NCBI RefSeq assembly: GCF_030731045.1
Contig: NZ_JAVALS010000006.1
Coordinates: 124,001 to 188,000 of the forward strand
Source of the DNA: Arthrobacter horti
Lineage (GTDB): Bacteria > Actinomycetota > Actinomycetes > Actinomycetales > Micrococcaceae
Direction of reading: 5' to 3'
Length of the DNA: 64,000 bases
The position numbers were made by a program, and so were the translations under genes. Below the pieces are notes generated by a model, which saw nothing but the letters and a program-made list of their open reading frames with translations, was not told where the DNA came from and did not search any database. Positions 8,200 through 17,599 of the stretch are shown piece after piece; position 1 is the first letter of the stretch; every line of letters begins with the position of its first letter.

Positions 8200-9524
8200 G
8201 CCTGTGCCTCCTCTGCTGCCGCGGGACGGGCAGGCGTGCGGCGGGACTCCACCACGATCTCGCCGCGCGCCGCCTTGGCGGCGATGTCGCTGCGGTACTG
8301 GCCGCCGTCGAGCTCGATCAGTTCCATGCCCTCATAGGCGCGCTCCCGCGCCTCCACCAGATCGTCGCCGAGCGCGACGACGGCCAGCACGCGGCCGCCC
8401 GTGGCGATCACCTTGCCGTCCTCGTCCAGCGAGGTCCCGGCGTGGATGACGTGGACGTTCTGGACCGCATTGGCCTTCTTCAGGCCGCGGATCCGGTCGC
8501 CCTTGCGCGGGGTGTCCGGGTAGTTCTCGGCCGCCAGGACCACGCAGACGGCGCTCTCACGGGCCCAGCGGAGCTCCTCGGCCTTATCCAGCTCGCCCTT
8601 GGCCGCGGCCATCAGAAGACCGCCGAGCGGGGTCTTGAGGCGTGCCAGCACGGCCTGCGTCTCCGGGTCGCCGAAGCGTGCGTTGAATTCGATGACGCGC
8701 AGACCGCGCGAGGTGAGCGCCAGCCCGCAGAAGAGCACACCGATGAAGGGCGTGCCGCGGTGCGCCATCTCATCCACGGTGGGCTGTGCGACGCGCTCGA
8801 TGACCTCGGCCACGAGGTCCTCCGGGGCCCAGTCGAGAGGGCTGTACGCACCCATCCCGCCCGTGTTGGGGCCCTCGTCATTGTCGAAGATGCGCTTGAA
8901 GTCCTGCGCCGGGGCGAGGGGAACGGTGGTCTTGCCGTCGCAGAGGACGAACAGGGAGACCTCAGGACCGTCCAGGTACTCCTCGATCACCACGGTACCG
9001 CCGGCCTCGAAGCAGCTCTGCGCGTGAGCCAGGGCCTCGTCCCGGTCGGAGGTGACCACCACGCCCTTGCCGGCGGCCAGGCCGTCGTCCTTCACCACGT
9101 AGGGGGCGCCGAAGGTGTCCAGCGCATCGGCGGCCTCGGAGGCGTTGACGGCCACCTTGGCCAGGGCGGTCGGCACGCCGGCCTCCGCCATGATCTGCTT
9201 GGCGAACGCCTTGGAGGCCTCGAGCTGCGCGGCCTCCTTTCCGGGGCCGAAGACCGGGAAGCCGGCCTCCCGCAGGGCGTCGGAGACACCTGCGGCCAGG
9301 GGGGCTTCGGGACCGACGACGACGAGGTCTGCCTCCAGCTTCACCGCGAGGGCCGTGGCGGCCGCGGGGCTGTTGGCATCCACCGCGTGGCAGGGCACCA
9401 GCTGGGCGATCCCGGCGTTGCCCGGGGCCGCGTGGACCTCGGTCACCTGGGGGTCGGAGAGGAGGGAACGGACAATGGCGTGTTCGCGGCCACCCGGGCC
9501 AAGGACGAGAACCTTCACAGTCAT
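8196..9524 (-). CDS. purD: Phosphoribosylamine--glycine ligase
   Basis: GAR synthetase, 442 aa, ATP-grasp enzyme that joins phosphoribosylamine with glycine, second step of purine synthesis. Seen motifs: N-terminal LGPGGREHAIV, GPEAPLAAGV, GPGKEAAQLEASKAFAK, ATP-grasp VVKDDGLAAGKGVVV, the signature DNDEGPNTGGMGAYSP and EFNARFGDPETQ. The start was placed at ATG 9524 (MTVKVLVLG); the frame is open farther upstream but that stretch runs into palindrome B. The stop overlaps purC (ATGA), giving a purD-purC operon. Confidence 0.97.
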   Translation of the reverse strand: MTVKVLVLGPGGREHAIVRSLLSDPQVTEVHAAPGNAGIAQLVPCHAVDANSPAAATALAVKLEADLVVVGPEAPLAAGVSDALREAGFPVFGPGKEAAQLEASKAFAKQIMAEAGVPTALAKVAVNASEAADALDTFGAPYVVKDDGLAAGKGVVVTSDRDEALAHAQSCFEAGGTVVIEEYLDGPEVSLFVLCDGKTTVPLAPAQDFKRIFDNDEGPNTGGMGAYSPLDWAPEDLVAEVIERVAQPTVDEMAHRGTPFIGVLFCGLALTSRGLRVIEFNARFGDPETQAVLARLKTPLGGLLMAAAKGELDKAEELRWARESAVCVVLAAENYPDTPRKGDRIRGLKKANAVQNVHVIHAGTSLDEDGKVIATGGRVLAVVALGDDLVEARERAYEGMELIELDGGQYRSDIAAKAARGEIVVESRRTPARPAAAEEAQA

Positions 9525-9578
9525 CAAGGGTACTGGGCGGCCGTGACAGCCGCCCAGCCGGGCGGCTCGCGTGACGGC

Positions 9579-9647
9579 GGCCGTTGAGTGCTCAGTAGTG
9601 GCGGGTTCCCGGCCGCAACACCCGCCACTACTGAGCACTCAACGGCC
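9579..9647. repeat. Long intergenic palindrome B (28-bp arms, 13-nt loop)
   Basis: Perfect 28-bp arms at 9579-9606 and 9620-9647 around the loop TCCCGGCCGCAAC. It lies between two divergent starts (purD and the asparaginase gene), so it cannot be an ordinary terminator for either. The loop agrees at 9 of 13 positions with that of palindrome D at 21326, although the stems differ. Confidence 0.85.
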
Positions 9648-9679
9648 GGGCGGGGGCATGTGGGCCATAAACTGGCAGC

Positions 9680-10696
9680 ATGCCCCACACCTCACAGGCG
9701 ACGTTCGCCGCCGAGTCCGCCGTGGAACTCGCCGTCCTGGAGCGCAGCGGTTTCATCGAATCCCGGCACATCGGCTCCGCCGTCGTCCTCTCCGGTGACG
9801 GGCACGTGGTGACCGCACTGGGCGACGTGACGGCGCCGGTCTTCGCCCGCTCCACCCTCAAGCCCTTCCAGGCCCTGGCCACGATGCGCTCCGGGGTTCC
9901 GCTGCGCGGCGCCCAGGTGGCACTGGCATGCGCCAGCCACGTGGGCTCCCTGGAACATCTGGACGTGGTGGAGGGCATGCTCCGCGCGGGCGGGAGCACC
10001 GAAGCCCAGTTGCAGTGCCCGGCGGACTGGCCGCAGGACGAGACCGCCCGGAACTGGCTGGTCCGGACCGATCAGGGCAAACGCCGCGCGGCCTTCAACT
10101 GCTCCGGCAAGCACGCCGGCTTCCTCTGGGCGTGCACGGAGAACGAGTGGAACAAGGCCGGTTACCTGGAGCCCAACCACCCTCTTCAGCGTCTGGTGGT
10201 CCATGTGGTGGAGGAGTTCACCGGCGAGCGCGTGGCCCATCTGGGCACGGACGGCTGCGGCGCCCCGGTGGCCGCCGTCTCCCTCACGGGACTGGCACGC
10301 GCCTATTCGCGGCTGGCCAAGGCCCCGGGCGACCGGCACGCCGACGCCCGCGCGGCGACCATCGCCACCTCGATGCTCGACTACCCGTGGGCCGTCCAGG
10401 GCCAAGGACAGCCCAACACCGTGGTCATGGAGGAGCTGGACGTCCTGGCCAAGGGCGGGGCTGAGGGCGTCCTGGTCATGGCGGCGCCCTCGGGCGCATC
10501 CGTGGCCCTGAAGATGCTGGACGGCAACGCCCGCGCCGCGTCCCTGGTGGCCCTCACCCTGCTGACGGCGGCCGGAGCCCTGGAGGTCGGGAAGGTGGCG
10601 GCGGTCCTGGACCGAATCGTGGAGCCGGTGCTCGGCGGCGGACGGCCCGTGGGCCGGCTGCGCCTCGGCACTCCCGTCATGGCGCTGCTGGACTGA
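9680..10696 (+). CDS. Asparaginase (type II family, PF06089-like)
   Basis: 338 aa, matching the bacterial L-asparaginase II family that is unrelated to E. coli AnsA/AnsB. Seen: [12 protein letters not shown] near residue 60, the ALACASHVG stretch, the conserved block [14 protein letters not shown], and HPLQ / TDGCGAPV. Expected to hydrolyse asparagine to aspartate and ammonia in the cytosol; no signal peptide is visible. Activity for this family rests mainly on a few rhizobial members, so the substrate is somewhat uncertain. It is followed 40 bp later by the SCP-like gene in the same direction, probably co-transcribed. Confidence 0.85.
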   Translation: MPHTSQATFAAESAVELAVLERSGFIESRHIGSAVVLSGDGHVVTALGDVTAPVFARSTLKPFQALATMRSGVPLRGAQVALACASHVGSLEHLDVVEGMLRAGGSTEAQLQCPADWPQDETARNWLVRTDQGKRRAAFNCSGKHAGFLWACTENEWNKAGYLEPNHPLQRLVVHVVEEFTGERVAHLGTDGCGAPVAAVSLTGLARAYSRLAKAPGDRHADARAATIATSMLDYPWAVQGQGQPNTVVMEELDVLAKGGAEGVLVMAAPSGASVALKMLDGNARAASLVALTLLTAAGALEVGKVAAVLDRIVEPVLGGGRPVGRLRLGTPVMALLD

Positions 10697-10736
10697 CCGG
10701 ACGAACACAGGCCGGACGAACGAAGGAGACGGCAGC

Positions 10737-11165
10737 ATGGCAGTGGCACGACGCCGCATCGACCTCACCGAAGGCCGCGCGGCCCTCGCCGCCTGGGAGA
10801 GGGCCCACGCGGCCTCAGCGCCGGCGGAAGGCACTGCGACAACAGAAGGCGCAGCGACAACGGAAGGTGCTGCGCCGGCGTCGCGCCCCATGATCGCGAT
10901 GGCGGTGCGTTACGCGCTGGAGGAACTGACCGCCCGGGCACCCGGGAACTCCGTGGAGGTGCGGGTCCCGCCGTTCGGCGTGACCCAGTGCATCGAGGGG
11001 CCCCGCCACACACGCGGGACCCCTCCGAACGTCATCGAGACGGACGCCCAGACCTGGCTGGAGCTCGCCACCGGCTCGCTGAGCTGGGACGACGCCGTCG
11101 CGGCCGGACGTGTGATCGCCTCCGGCACCCGCGCCGACCTCAGCGAGTGGTTGCCCTTGCGCTGA
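10737..11165 (+). CDS. SCP-like (sterol carrier family) protein, 142 aa
   Basis: Small protein resembling the bacterial sterol-carrier-protein orthologue family of actinobacteria: a conserved VAVARRRID-type start, [33 protein letters not shown] (quoted in parts), and a C-terminal [10 protein letters not shown]...[11 protein letters not shown] block as in SCP2 folds. Ligand and role are unknown. Between residues ~22 and 42 lies a low-complexity Ala/Thr/Glu stretch with repeated TTEGAA, presumably a flexible linker of variable length. A clear AAGGAGA ribosome-binding site precedes ATG 10737. Confidence 0.75.
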   Translation: MAVARRRIDLTEGRAALAAWERAHAASAPAEGTATTEGAATTEGAAPASRPMIAMAVRYALEELTARAPGNSVEVRVPPFGVTQCIEGPRHTRGTPPNVIETDAQTWLELATGSLSWDDAVAAGRVIASGTRADLSEWLPLR

Positions 11166-11174
11166 CACCGACTG

Positions 11175-11219
11175 GGCACTTGATCGCAGTGTTTCGGACT
11201 GGCATTGCGATTAAGTGCC
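11175..11219. repeat. Intergenic palindrome C (convergent terminator)
   Basis: Arms GGCACTTGATCGCAGTG and CATTGCGATTAAGTGCC pair with two G-U wobbles; counting the inner closing pair as open leaves a 13-nt loop (11191-11203). Located between convergent genes. The stem shares GGCAC-TGATCGCAGT with palindrome D at 21326. Confidence 0.8.
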
Positions 11220-11255
11220 GTTTCGCGGGGAGGGCGGGGAACGGGGGGTTCGGCC

Positions 11256-12149
11256 CTACTTCAACCCGGACCGGACGAAGGCGTCCACCACGTAGCGCTG
11301 CAGGAACACGTAGATCAGGAAGACCGGCAGGCAGGCCATGGCGCTGGCCGCCATCACGGCGCCCCAGTTGTTGCCCTCGGCGCCCAGGAAGGCCCGGACC
11401 CCCACCTGCACCAGGTCCTGCGACTTCTGCATGATCAGGGTCGGCCAGAGGTACTCGTTCCAGGCGCTGATGAACAGCATGATCGCCAGTGCCGCGAGCG
11501 CGGGGCGCAGATTGGGGATCACCACCTGCCAGAGCGTCTGCCAGGCATTGCGGCCGTCCATCTGCGCGGCGTCCATGAGTTCCCGCGGGAAGGACTCCAG
11601 GTGCTGGCGCAGCATCATGACTGCGAAGGCCGAGCAGAGCTGCGGCAGAACCACACCGGCCACCGTGTTCAGAAGCCCCATCTGGGACACCATGAGGTAG
11701 TTGGGGATCATGGTCACCTGGAACGGCACCAGCCAGGAGCCCACGAACAACAGGTACAGGGCCTTTTTCCCGGCGAAGCTCCAGCGGGCGAATCCGTAGG
11801 ATGCCAGCACCGCCACCAGCAGCTGGGCCACGGCCAGCAGGGACGCCATCCCGAAGGTGTTCAGGAGCATGCCGCCCATGGGGATGGTCTTCCAGACGTA
11901 GGCGAAGTTGTCCAGGGTCACCGGCCCCGGCAAGGGCGAAGTGGACAGGGCTTCGTCCCCGGGCCGGAACGCCGTGACGAACATCCAGTACACGGGGTAG
12001 ATGGACACCACGGCCAGCAGGATCAGCAGCAGGTGGGCGGGCACCCGCCCCAAGCGGCCACGGGCCGCGGCCCGGCGGAGGGCGGACGTCCCTTCCCCCA
12101 CGCTGACGGTCTTCAGCGGGGCGTGGGGTTCAACGATGACGAAGGCCAT
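11256..12149 (-). CDS. Carbohydrate ABC transporter permease (MalG/UgpE type)
   Basis: Inner-membrane permease, 297 aa with six predicted helices. The cytoplasmic EAA loop is seen as MDAAQMDGRNAWQTLWQVVIP, which contacts the ATPase. It is the last gene of an operon read right to left: ATPase (16331), binding protein (14938), phosphatase (14147), phosphoesterase (13195), MalF-type permease (12219) and this one. Family membership is clear; substrate is inferred below as glycerol-phosphate-like or sugar. AAGGAGG precedes the ATG. Confidence 0.9.
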   Translation of the reverse strand: MAFVIVEPHAPLKTVSVGEGTSALRRAAARGRLGRVPAHLLLILLAVVSIYPVYWMFVTAFRPGDEALSTSPLPGPVTLDNFAYVWKTIPMGGMLLNTFGMASLLAVAQLLVAVLASYGFARWSFAGKKALYLLFVGSWLVPFQVTMIPNYLMVSQMGLLNTVAGVVLPQLCSAFAVMMLRQHLESFPRELMDAAQMDGRNAWQTLWQVVIPNLRPALAALAIMLFISAWNEYLWPTLIMQKSQDLVQVGVRAFLGAEGNNWGAVMAASAMACLPVFLIYVFLQRYVVDAFVRSGLK

Positions 12150-12218
12150 GACGGCCTCCTTCCTCTGTGGTCAGGAATTCCCCGGCAGACGGGAAGTCCT
12201 CAATGGTCATGACGGTTC

Positions 12219-13184
12219 TCAGTTGTCGTGGAAGCTCAGGCGCTCGGAAAGCTCCACGAAGAGCAATGCCACCAGACCGAACCCCACGAAGAAGAGCACC
12301 CCCGCGGCGGCGGACAGGCCGGCGTCGAAGTTGCGGAAGCCGAACTGATAGAGCAGGTAGTAGATGTTGGTGGACGAGTTCCCCGGCCCGCCCTGCGTGA
12401 CCAGGTCGATGATCGGGTACGTCCACTGGGCGGAGAGCAGGATGGTCATGAGCGAGAGGAACACCAGCGACGGCGAGAGCAGCGGCACTGTGATCCGCCA
12501 CAGGATCTGGCGGCGCCGGGCGCCGTCCAGGGCGGCCGCAGCAGCGTAGTCCGGGTTGATACCGGCCAGGCCGGCCGCGATCACCAGGACCCCGAAGCCG
12601 AGCATCTGCCAGCCGACGATCACGATCACGGACGTCATGGAGCCGTCCGGGTCACGGAACACGTCCCCCATCGGGTGCCCGAGGGCTGCGGCGATGGCGG
12701 GGATGGTGCCGGAGTCCGGCGCGAACAGCCAGCGCCACACCGCGCTCGACGCCACCGGGGTGACCAGGAACGGGACGAAGATCAGCGCTTGGTAGAACGT
12801 ACGGGCACGGCCCTGAACGGACCGGGACAGCAGCGCGAACACCAGCGGCAGCGCCACAGAGATCAGGAGGAACGCCCCGATGTACACCACGGTGTTCATC
12901 AGGGCCTGCCGCAGCTCCGGCAGGCTCAGGACCTTGGCGTACTTCTCCGTTCCCACGAACACCCTGGGCCGGGTGGGGATCAGGTTCCAGTCCTGGAAGG
13001 ACAGGCCCACGTTCTGCAGCAGCGGCCAGTAGGTCCAGAGGACCAGGAGGACGACCGCCGGCAGGATGTACAGGTACGGCACCAGGCGGCGGGCCAGCGG
13101 ATGCCGCGCGGCGGCGGCCCGGCCCGCGACCGCCTGCACAGGCGATGCGGCCGGACCACCGCCGGGGAGGACTTCAACGAACAT
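12219..13184 (-). CDS. Carbohydrate ABC transporter permease (MalF/UgpA type)
   Basis: Inner-membrane permease of ~321 aa. After a short cytoplasmic N-terminus the first helix is YLYILPAVVLLVLWTYWPLL; the EAA loop is seen as AAAALDGARRRQILWRITVP. Start chosen at ATG 13184 (MFVEVLPGG), 10 bases after the stop of the phosphoesterase gene; an upstream start at 13256 would overlap that gene heavily. Pairs with the MalG-type permease 69 bases downstream to form the membrane channel. Confidence 0.9.
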   Translation of the reverse strand: MFVEVLPGGGPAASPVQAVAGRAAAARHPLARRLVPYLYILPAVVLLVLWTYWPLLQNVGLSFQDWNLIPTRPRVFVGTEKYAKVLSLPELRQALMNTVVYIGAFLLISVALPLVFALLSRSVQGRARTFYQALIFVPFLVTPVASSAVWRWLFAPDSGTIPAIAAALGHPMGDVFRDPDGSMTSVIVIVGWQMLGFGVLVIAAGLAGINPDYAAAAALDGARRRQILWRITVPLLSPSLVFLSLMTILLSAQWTYPIIDLVTQGGPGNSSTNIYYLLYQFGFRNFDAGLSAAAGVLFFVGFGLVALLFVELSERLSFHDN

Positions 13185-13194
13185 CGGAAGGGTC

Positions 13195-14118
13195 CTACCG
13201 TGCCGCCACGAGGCCGTCGGCGTCGAGCTCGCCGGCTTCACGCTCGGCGGCCTCACGCTGAGCCTTGGCCTGCTCGATGTACGCCTGCAGCTGCACAGCC
13301 GAGAGCTCGTAGGTGGTGGCGTACTCGCCGATGGGGACGACGGTGTGCATGACCCGGTCGCCGTAGCTGTGCACCAGGTTGAAGCCCTGCGCGCCGTCCT
13401 GGCCCCGCATGCCGCCGGGTGCCACGTTGAGGTCCTGGGTGTAGCAGGTGGCGGAGGCCACGGAGACCGGGACCCCGGCGAAGGTGCTGAAGGTGTTGAA
13501 GTGCAGGTGACCGCCCAGGATGGCCGTCACGTCCGTGCCTTCGATGACCTCGGCCAGGCGGTGCTGGTCCCGGAGCTCCACCATGCGGATGGGGTCCAGA
13601 AGGGACGGGACCGGCGGGTGGTGCAGGGCGATCATGGTGCCGTGCGCGGCCGGGGTGGACAGGACGTCCTTGAGCCAGGCGAGCTGCTCGTCCGAGATCT
13701 CGCCGTGGTGCTCACCGGGGACGGTGGAGTCCAGGGCGATGATCCGCAGTCCGTTCACGTCGTACACCATGTCCACGCTCTCCTCCCCGGCCTCGGAGTC
13801 CAGGAGGAAACGGCGGAACGGGGTGCGGGTGTCGTGGTTACCCATGACCCAGATGACCTGGGCCCCGATCGCGGCGGCGGCCGGCTCCACCACGGCGCGC
13901 AGGCGCTGGTAGGCCTCCTCCTCGCCCGTGTCGGCCAGGTCTCCGGTGAAGACGATGGCCTCGGGACGGGCCGTGGTCCGGGCGAAGTCCTCGAAGAGGC
14001 GGCGGAGGTTGGCCTCGGTGTCCACGAGGTTGTAGAGCAGCCCGTTGCCGCCTACGAAGTGGGTGTCACTGATGTGCAGGATGAAATGCTCGGGGGCGGG
14101 GTGCTGGGAGGCGTTCAT
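13195..14118 (-). CDS. Metallophosphoesterase (CpdA/GpdQ/Rv0805-like)
   Basis: 307-aa class III phosphodiesterase-like enzyme with a complete dinuclear metal site: ISDTHF, FTGDLADTG, MGNHDT, LHHPP and GGHLHF. The DxH...GD...GNHD...H...GHxH series matches CpdA, Rv0805 (cyclic nucleotide) and GpdQ (glycerophosphodiester) enzymes. Sitting inside an Ugp-like transport operon, a glycerophosphodiester or other imported phosphodiester is a reasonable substrate (inference). No signal peptide is seen, so it acts on imported or internal substrate. A strong AAGGAG ribosome-binding site precedes ATG 14118. Confidence 0.88.
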   Translation of the reverse strand: MNASQHPAPEHFILHISDTHFVGGNGLLYNLVDTEANLRRLFEDFARTTARPEAIVFTGDLADTGEEEAYQRLRAVVEPAAAAIGAQVIWVMGNHDTRTPFRRFLLDSEAGEESVDMVYDVNGLRIIALDSTVPGEHHGEISDEQLAWLKDVLSTPAAHGTMIALHHPPVPSLLDPIRMVELRDQHRLAEVIEGTDVTAILGGHLHFNTFSTFAGVPVSVASATCYTQDLNVAPGGMRGQDGAQGFNLVHSYGDRVMHTVVPIGEYATTYELSAVQLQAYIEQAKAQREAAEREAGELDADGLVAAR

Positions 14119-14146
14119 GGGTTTCTCCTTGGGGGGTCTCAGGGGT

Positions 14147-14908
14147 TCAGACGGTGGTGACGAGCCGGGTTCTCAGGCGTTCGACGGCGGCCTGGTCCAG
14201 TCCGTGGGCCGCCAGCAGGGCGGTGATGCCGCCGTGCTCACGGTCCACGAGGTCCAGGGTGGCCGCCAGCGTTCCGGCGGGGCTGGCGAGGATCAGTTCC
14301 CTCAGTTCCGGCGCCAGCGGCCCCGGGTAGTGGCGTTCGACGGCGGCGAGCATGGTCTCCGCCCACTCGCCGGCCAGATTGGGCCCGCTCGTGGCGTAGT
14401 CGGCGAGCACCTGCTCGCGCGGCACCCCGACGGTCAGCAGGGCTGCTGCGATGACCATGCCCGTGCGGTCCTTGCCGGCGGTGCAGTGCACCAGCACGCC
14501 GCCGTCGGGCGCGTCGGCGATCAGCAGCAGCGCCTGGGCGAGCCGGTCCGCGTGGCGTTCGACGATGATCCGGTACACCGCTTCGAGGCTGATGGGCGCT
14601 CCGGCGCCCGGTACGGCGGCGTCCGTGAACACCGGGTGGTGGATCACTTCGGCGCCCAGGCCGTCGACGTCGCTGGGTGAGGAGGCGAGCTCCGTGGCGT
14701 CCCGCAGATCGATGATCCGCACGATGCCGTGGGCCGCGAAGGACTCCCGGCCGTCCTGGCCGAGTCGGTGCAGGGCGTCGGAGCGGAACAGGGCGCCGTC
14801 GCGGATCACACCGCCGGCGGCCGGGTAGCCGGCCGTGCTGCGGAAGTTGTGCGTTCCGGCCACCGGGAGGGCCGGGTTCGCGGAGGGTTCGGTGGAGATG
14901 GTGGTCAT
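14147..14908 (-). CDS. Tyrosine phosphatase-like protein
   Basis: 253-aa protein of the bacterial tyrosine/phosphoinositide phosphatase family (PF13350-like). The active-site P-loop HCTAGKDRTG is intact (Cys-x5-Arg), and an IIDLRDATE segment lies N-terminal, as in this family. Start placed at ATG 14908 with GGAG upstream; the frame is open to 15139 but that part overlaps the binding-protein gene. Located between the solute-binding protein and the phosphoesterase, so the operon pairs two phosphatases with one importer, suggesting stepwise dephosphorylation of an imported phosphorylated compound. Confidence 0.88.
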   Translation of the reverse strand: MTTISTEPSANPALPVAGTHNFRSTAGYPAAGGVIRDGALFRSDALHRLGQDGRESFAAHGIVRIIDLRDATELASSPSDVDGLGAEVIHHPVFTDAAVPGAGAPISLEAVYRIIVERHADRLAQALLLIADAPDGGVLVHCTAGKDRTGMVIAAALLTVGVPREQVLADYATSGPNLAGEWAETMLAAVERHYPGPLAPELRELILASPAGTLAATLDLVDREHGGITALLAAHGLDQAAVERLRTRLVTTV

Positions 14909-14937
14909 GGTGAAGGCTCCGGGGTGGGTGGGGACGC

Positions 14938-16296
14938 TCAGTGGATGAGGTCCTGGGCGCGCTTGGCGGCGTCGGTCATGGTCTGCTTGGGGTCCTTGCC
15001 GTAGTAGACGGCGTTCTCCACGGCGGTGGCCAGGATGTCGTCCACCTGGACGTAGCTGTTGCCCGGGTAGGAGACCCACGGCTGCAGCCGGTCCAGCTGG
15101 GCCAGGTTCGGGGCCAGCAGCGGGTTCTTCTGCGCCCACTCGTACAGCGAGCCGCCCTTCTCAGTCAGGCCGGTGCGCAGCGGGAGGTAGCCGATCTTGC
15201 TGGAGATCTCCGTGTAGGCCTTGTCGCTGGTCATCCACTTGATGAACTCCCAGGCCGCGCGCTGCTTGGCCGGGTCGGAGGAGAGGATGAAGAGGGCGGA
15301 GCCGGAGTTGGTGGGGACCGCCTGCTTACCGGCGAACCCGGGCATCGCGGCGTCCTTCAGCTGCCATCCGGCCTTCTTGGAGGCCTGCATGAGCATGCCC
15401 TGGAGGGCCGAGCTGGTCACCACCATGGCCGTGTCACCCTTGATGACGCCCTCGTACTGGGCGTTGATGTCCGCGTTGCGCAGCACCCCTTCCTTGCTCA
15501 GGGCTGCGAGCTTGCTCACAGTGTCCACCGCGGCGTCGGAGCCGAAACCGATGGTCTTCCGGTCATCGGAGAGCACCTGTGCGCCATTGGACTTGAAGAT
15601 GCCCTGCATGCACCAGCTGCCGCCCTTGCTGGTGCAGTTGAGGTCCAGGGCCGGCTTGCCGGTGACGGCGCTGACCTTCTTGGCGACGTCGGCCACCTTG
15701 TCCCAGGTGGACAGGTCCGGGTCGGTGACACCGGCCTTCGCCAACAGGCTCGCGTTGTAGAAGAGCACGGGGGTGGAGAAGACGTACGGGACTCCGTAGG
15801 TCTTCCCGTTCCAGTCGCCCAGGTGCTTGGCGTTGGGGTGGAAGGGGTGGGCGCCGTCCAGGTGGTCCTCCACGGCCTTGGCCCCCACCAGGTCGCTGAT
15901 GGGCTGAGCTCCGAGCTGGGTGGCGGCGAAGTCGAGCGAGTCGAAGGTCAGCTGAGAGACGTCCGGCGCGTGGCCGGCCAGCAGCTGCGTCTGGACGCTG
16001 CTGACGGTGTTGCTGCCGACGGCACCGCCGCCCTGAGGGGCCTGGGCGTGCACCGTGATGTTGGGGTGCGCTGTCTCGAAATCACCGATCAGGCCCTTGA
16101 TGGTGTCCGTCCAGACGCCGGCCTGGGCCAGGTTGTAACTCTCGAAGGTGATCTCCACCTTCTGGTCCTTGCCGAGTTCGGGGATGAGGCTGGCGGCCTG
16201 GTTCTGGCCGGTGCCGGCGCCGGTGCCGCAGGCACTGATGCCCAGGGCGGTCAGGGCGGCGAGGGTGCCCAGCAGGGTTTTGCGACGGGAAAGCAT
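14938..16296 (-). CDS. Carbohydrate ABC transporter substrate-binding lipoprotein
   Basis: Family-1 extracellular solute-binding protein (UgpB/MalE type), 452 aa. A lipoprotein signal peptide is seen: MLSRRKTLL, hydrophobic core, lipobox GISAC. The mature chain contains the usual FETAHPNITVHAQ and later SALFILSSDPAKQRAAWEFIKWM segments. It has the size of UgpB and the neighbouring ATPase and phosphatases favour glycerol-3-phosphate, glycerophosphodiesters or a related sugar phosphate, but the binding residues cannot be confirmed by eye. AAGGA precedes ATG 16296. Confidence 0.92.
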   Translation of the reverse strand: MLSRRKTLLGTLAALTALGISACGTGAGTGQNQAASLIPELGKDQKVEITFESYNLAQAGVWTDTIKGLIGDFETAHPNITVHAQAPQGGGAVGSNTVSSVQTQLLAGHAPDVSQLTFDSLDFAATQLGAQPISDLVGAKAVEDHLDGAHPFHPNAKHLGDWNGKTYGVPYVFSTPVLFYNASLLAKAGVTDPDLSTWDKVADVAKKVSAVTGKPALDLNCTSKGGSWCMQGIFKSNGAQVLSDDRKTIGFGSDAAVDTVSKLAALSKEGVLRNADINAQYEGVIKGDTAMVVTSSALQGMLMQASKKAGWQLKDAAMPGFAGKQAVPTNSGSALFILSSDPAKQRAAWEFIKWMTSDKAYTEISSKIGYLPLRTGLTEKGGSLYEWAQKNPLLAPNLAQLDRLQPWVSYPGNSYVQVDDILATAVENAVYYGKDPKQTMTDAAKRAQDLIH

Positions 16297-16330
16297 GGCA
16301 GTCCTTAGGAAATGGGGGCCGGAAGGCCCG

Positions 16331-17476
16331 TCAGGCGGGGAGGTTCTGATGGGTGGACAGGGGAAGGCCGGCGGTCTCCTCGAGCCACTCGAGGCGGCGT
16401 CCGCTCTCGCGGTCGAAGAGGTGCAGGCGGGAGGCCGGGGCGCTGAGCACGACGGCGGCGCCCTCCTCCCAGCGCTGCTCGCGGGGGCAGGTGGCGGTGA
16501 GGCGGTGCTCTCCCACGCGGCAGTGGATGAGCTGCTCGCGGCCGAGGTTCTCGGTGAGTTCGACGGTTCCGCGCAGGGCGGCACCCGTGGTGGGCGCGGC
16601 GGCGACCGACCCTGCCGCGTGCAGGACGAGGTGTTCGGGGCGGATGCCCAGCACGACGTCCCGCTCCGGGGTGGCTCCGGGCCAGAGGACCGCTTCGAGC
16701 TGAGGCGCCATGACCGTGACGGAGCCGTTGCTGGAGGCCAGCCGGGCGTCCATCAGGTTCATGGCGGGTGAGCCCATGAATCCGGCGGCGAAGACCGAGG
16801 CGGGGGCGTCGTAGAGCTCGGCGGGTGTGCCGTACTGTTCCAGGCGGCCGTCCTTCAGGAGGGCGATCCGGGTGGCCATGGTCATGGCCTCCACCTGGTC
16901 GTGGGTGACGTAGATGAAGGTGGCCCCGAGCCGGCGGTGCAGCGCGGCAAGTTCCTGGCGGGTGGCGGTCCGGAGCTTGGCGTCCAGGTTGGACAGCGGT
17001 TCGTCCATGAGGAACGCCTTGGGCTCCCGGACCAGGGCCCGGGCCACGGCCACGCGCTGGCGCTGGCCGCCGGAGAGTTCCTTCGGCTTGCGGTCCAGGA
17101 GGTGCCCGATCTCCACCATCTCGGCCACCTGGGCCACGCGGGCCGCGATGTCCTTGCGCGGCATGCCGCGGATGGTCAGCGGGAAGGCGAGGTTCTTCGC
17201 CACACTCAGGTGGGGGTAGAGCGCGTAGCTCTGGAACACCATGGCCAGGTCACGACGGCGGGAGGGCGCCGTCGTGATGTCCGCGCCGTCGAGCTCCAGG
17301 GTGCCCGAGGTGGGCTCCAGGAGCCCTGCGATCATGCGCAGGAGGGTGGTCTTGCCGCAGCCGCTGGGGCCCAGGAGGACCAGGAAGTCGCCGTCCTGGA
17401 CCTCGAGGGAGATGCCGTCCACGGCCTTGACGTCTTTGAAGGAGCGGGACAGCTGATTGAGCACGAGACGGCCCAT
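16331..17476 (-). CDS. Sugar ABC transporter ATPase (UgpC/MsmK/MalK type)
   Basis: 381-aa ATPase of carbohydrate importers. Seen: Walker A GPSGCGKTT, Q-loop VFQSYALYPHLSV, signature [19 protein letters not shown], Walker B FLMDEPLSNLDAKLR, H-loop YVTHD, and a C-terminal TOBE/regulatory domain (LGIRPEHLVL). First gene of the operon; a GGAGG site precedes the ATG and an inverted repeat at 17496-17522 lies just upstream as a likely operator for the neighbouring RpiR regulator. Forms the motor of the importer with the two permeases. Confidence 0.95.
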   Translation of the reverse strand: MGRLVLNQLSRSFKDVKAVDGISLEVQDGDFLVLLGPSGCGKTTLLRMIAGLLEPTSGTLELDGADITTAPSRRRDLAMVFQSYALYPHLSVAKNLAFPLTIRGMPRKDIAARVAQVAEMVEIGHLLDRKPKELSGGQRQRVAVARALVREPKAFLMDEPLSNLDAKLRTATRQELAALHRRLGATFIYVTHDQVEAMTMATRIALLKDGRLEQYGTPAELYDAPASVFAAGFMGSPAMNLMDARLASSNGSVTVMAPQLEAVLWPGATPERDVVLGIRPEHLVLHAAGSVAAAPTTGAALRGTVELTENLGREQLIHCRVGEHRLTATCPREQRWEEGAAVVLSAPASRLHLFDRESGRRLEWLEETAGLPLSTHQNLPA

Positions 17477-17495
17477 GGAAACCTCCGGAAATCTT

Positions 17496-17522
17496 GTTTC
17501 CTACATTTCGAAAGTAGGAAAC
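17496..17522 (-). promoter_or_regulatory. Inverted-repeat operator upstream of the sugar-phosphate ABC operon
   Basis: GTTTCCTAC-N9-GTAGGAAAC, with TTTCGAAA in the centre, 20 bases before the ATPase start codon. RpiR/MurR-type SIS regulators commonly bind such GTTTC/GAAAC-like repeats, and an RpiR gene lies directly upstream (17600-18502). Confidence 0.7.
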
Positions 17523-17599
17523 GTTCTGACTTCCAGGGTGGGGGCGGTGTGTTAACTCACGGCAACGCCCCGGGGAACGGCCCGGACCGGGCCAGGGAA

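Noticed and set aside
10797-10880. TTEGAA repeats in the SCP-like gene as a functional motif
   Set aside because: Short, low-complexity linker type sequence; probably just flexible and variable.
14941-16308. Long open frame on the plus strand opposite the solute-binding protein
   Set aside because: Its composition is that of an antisense shadow (Gly/Val/Gln/His-rich), with no recognisable domain and no ribosome-binding site; the minus strand encodes a clear lipoprotein.
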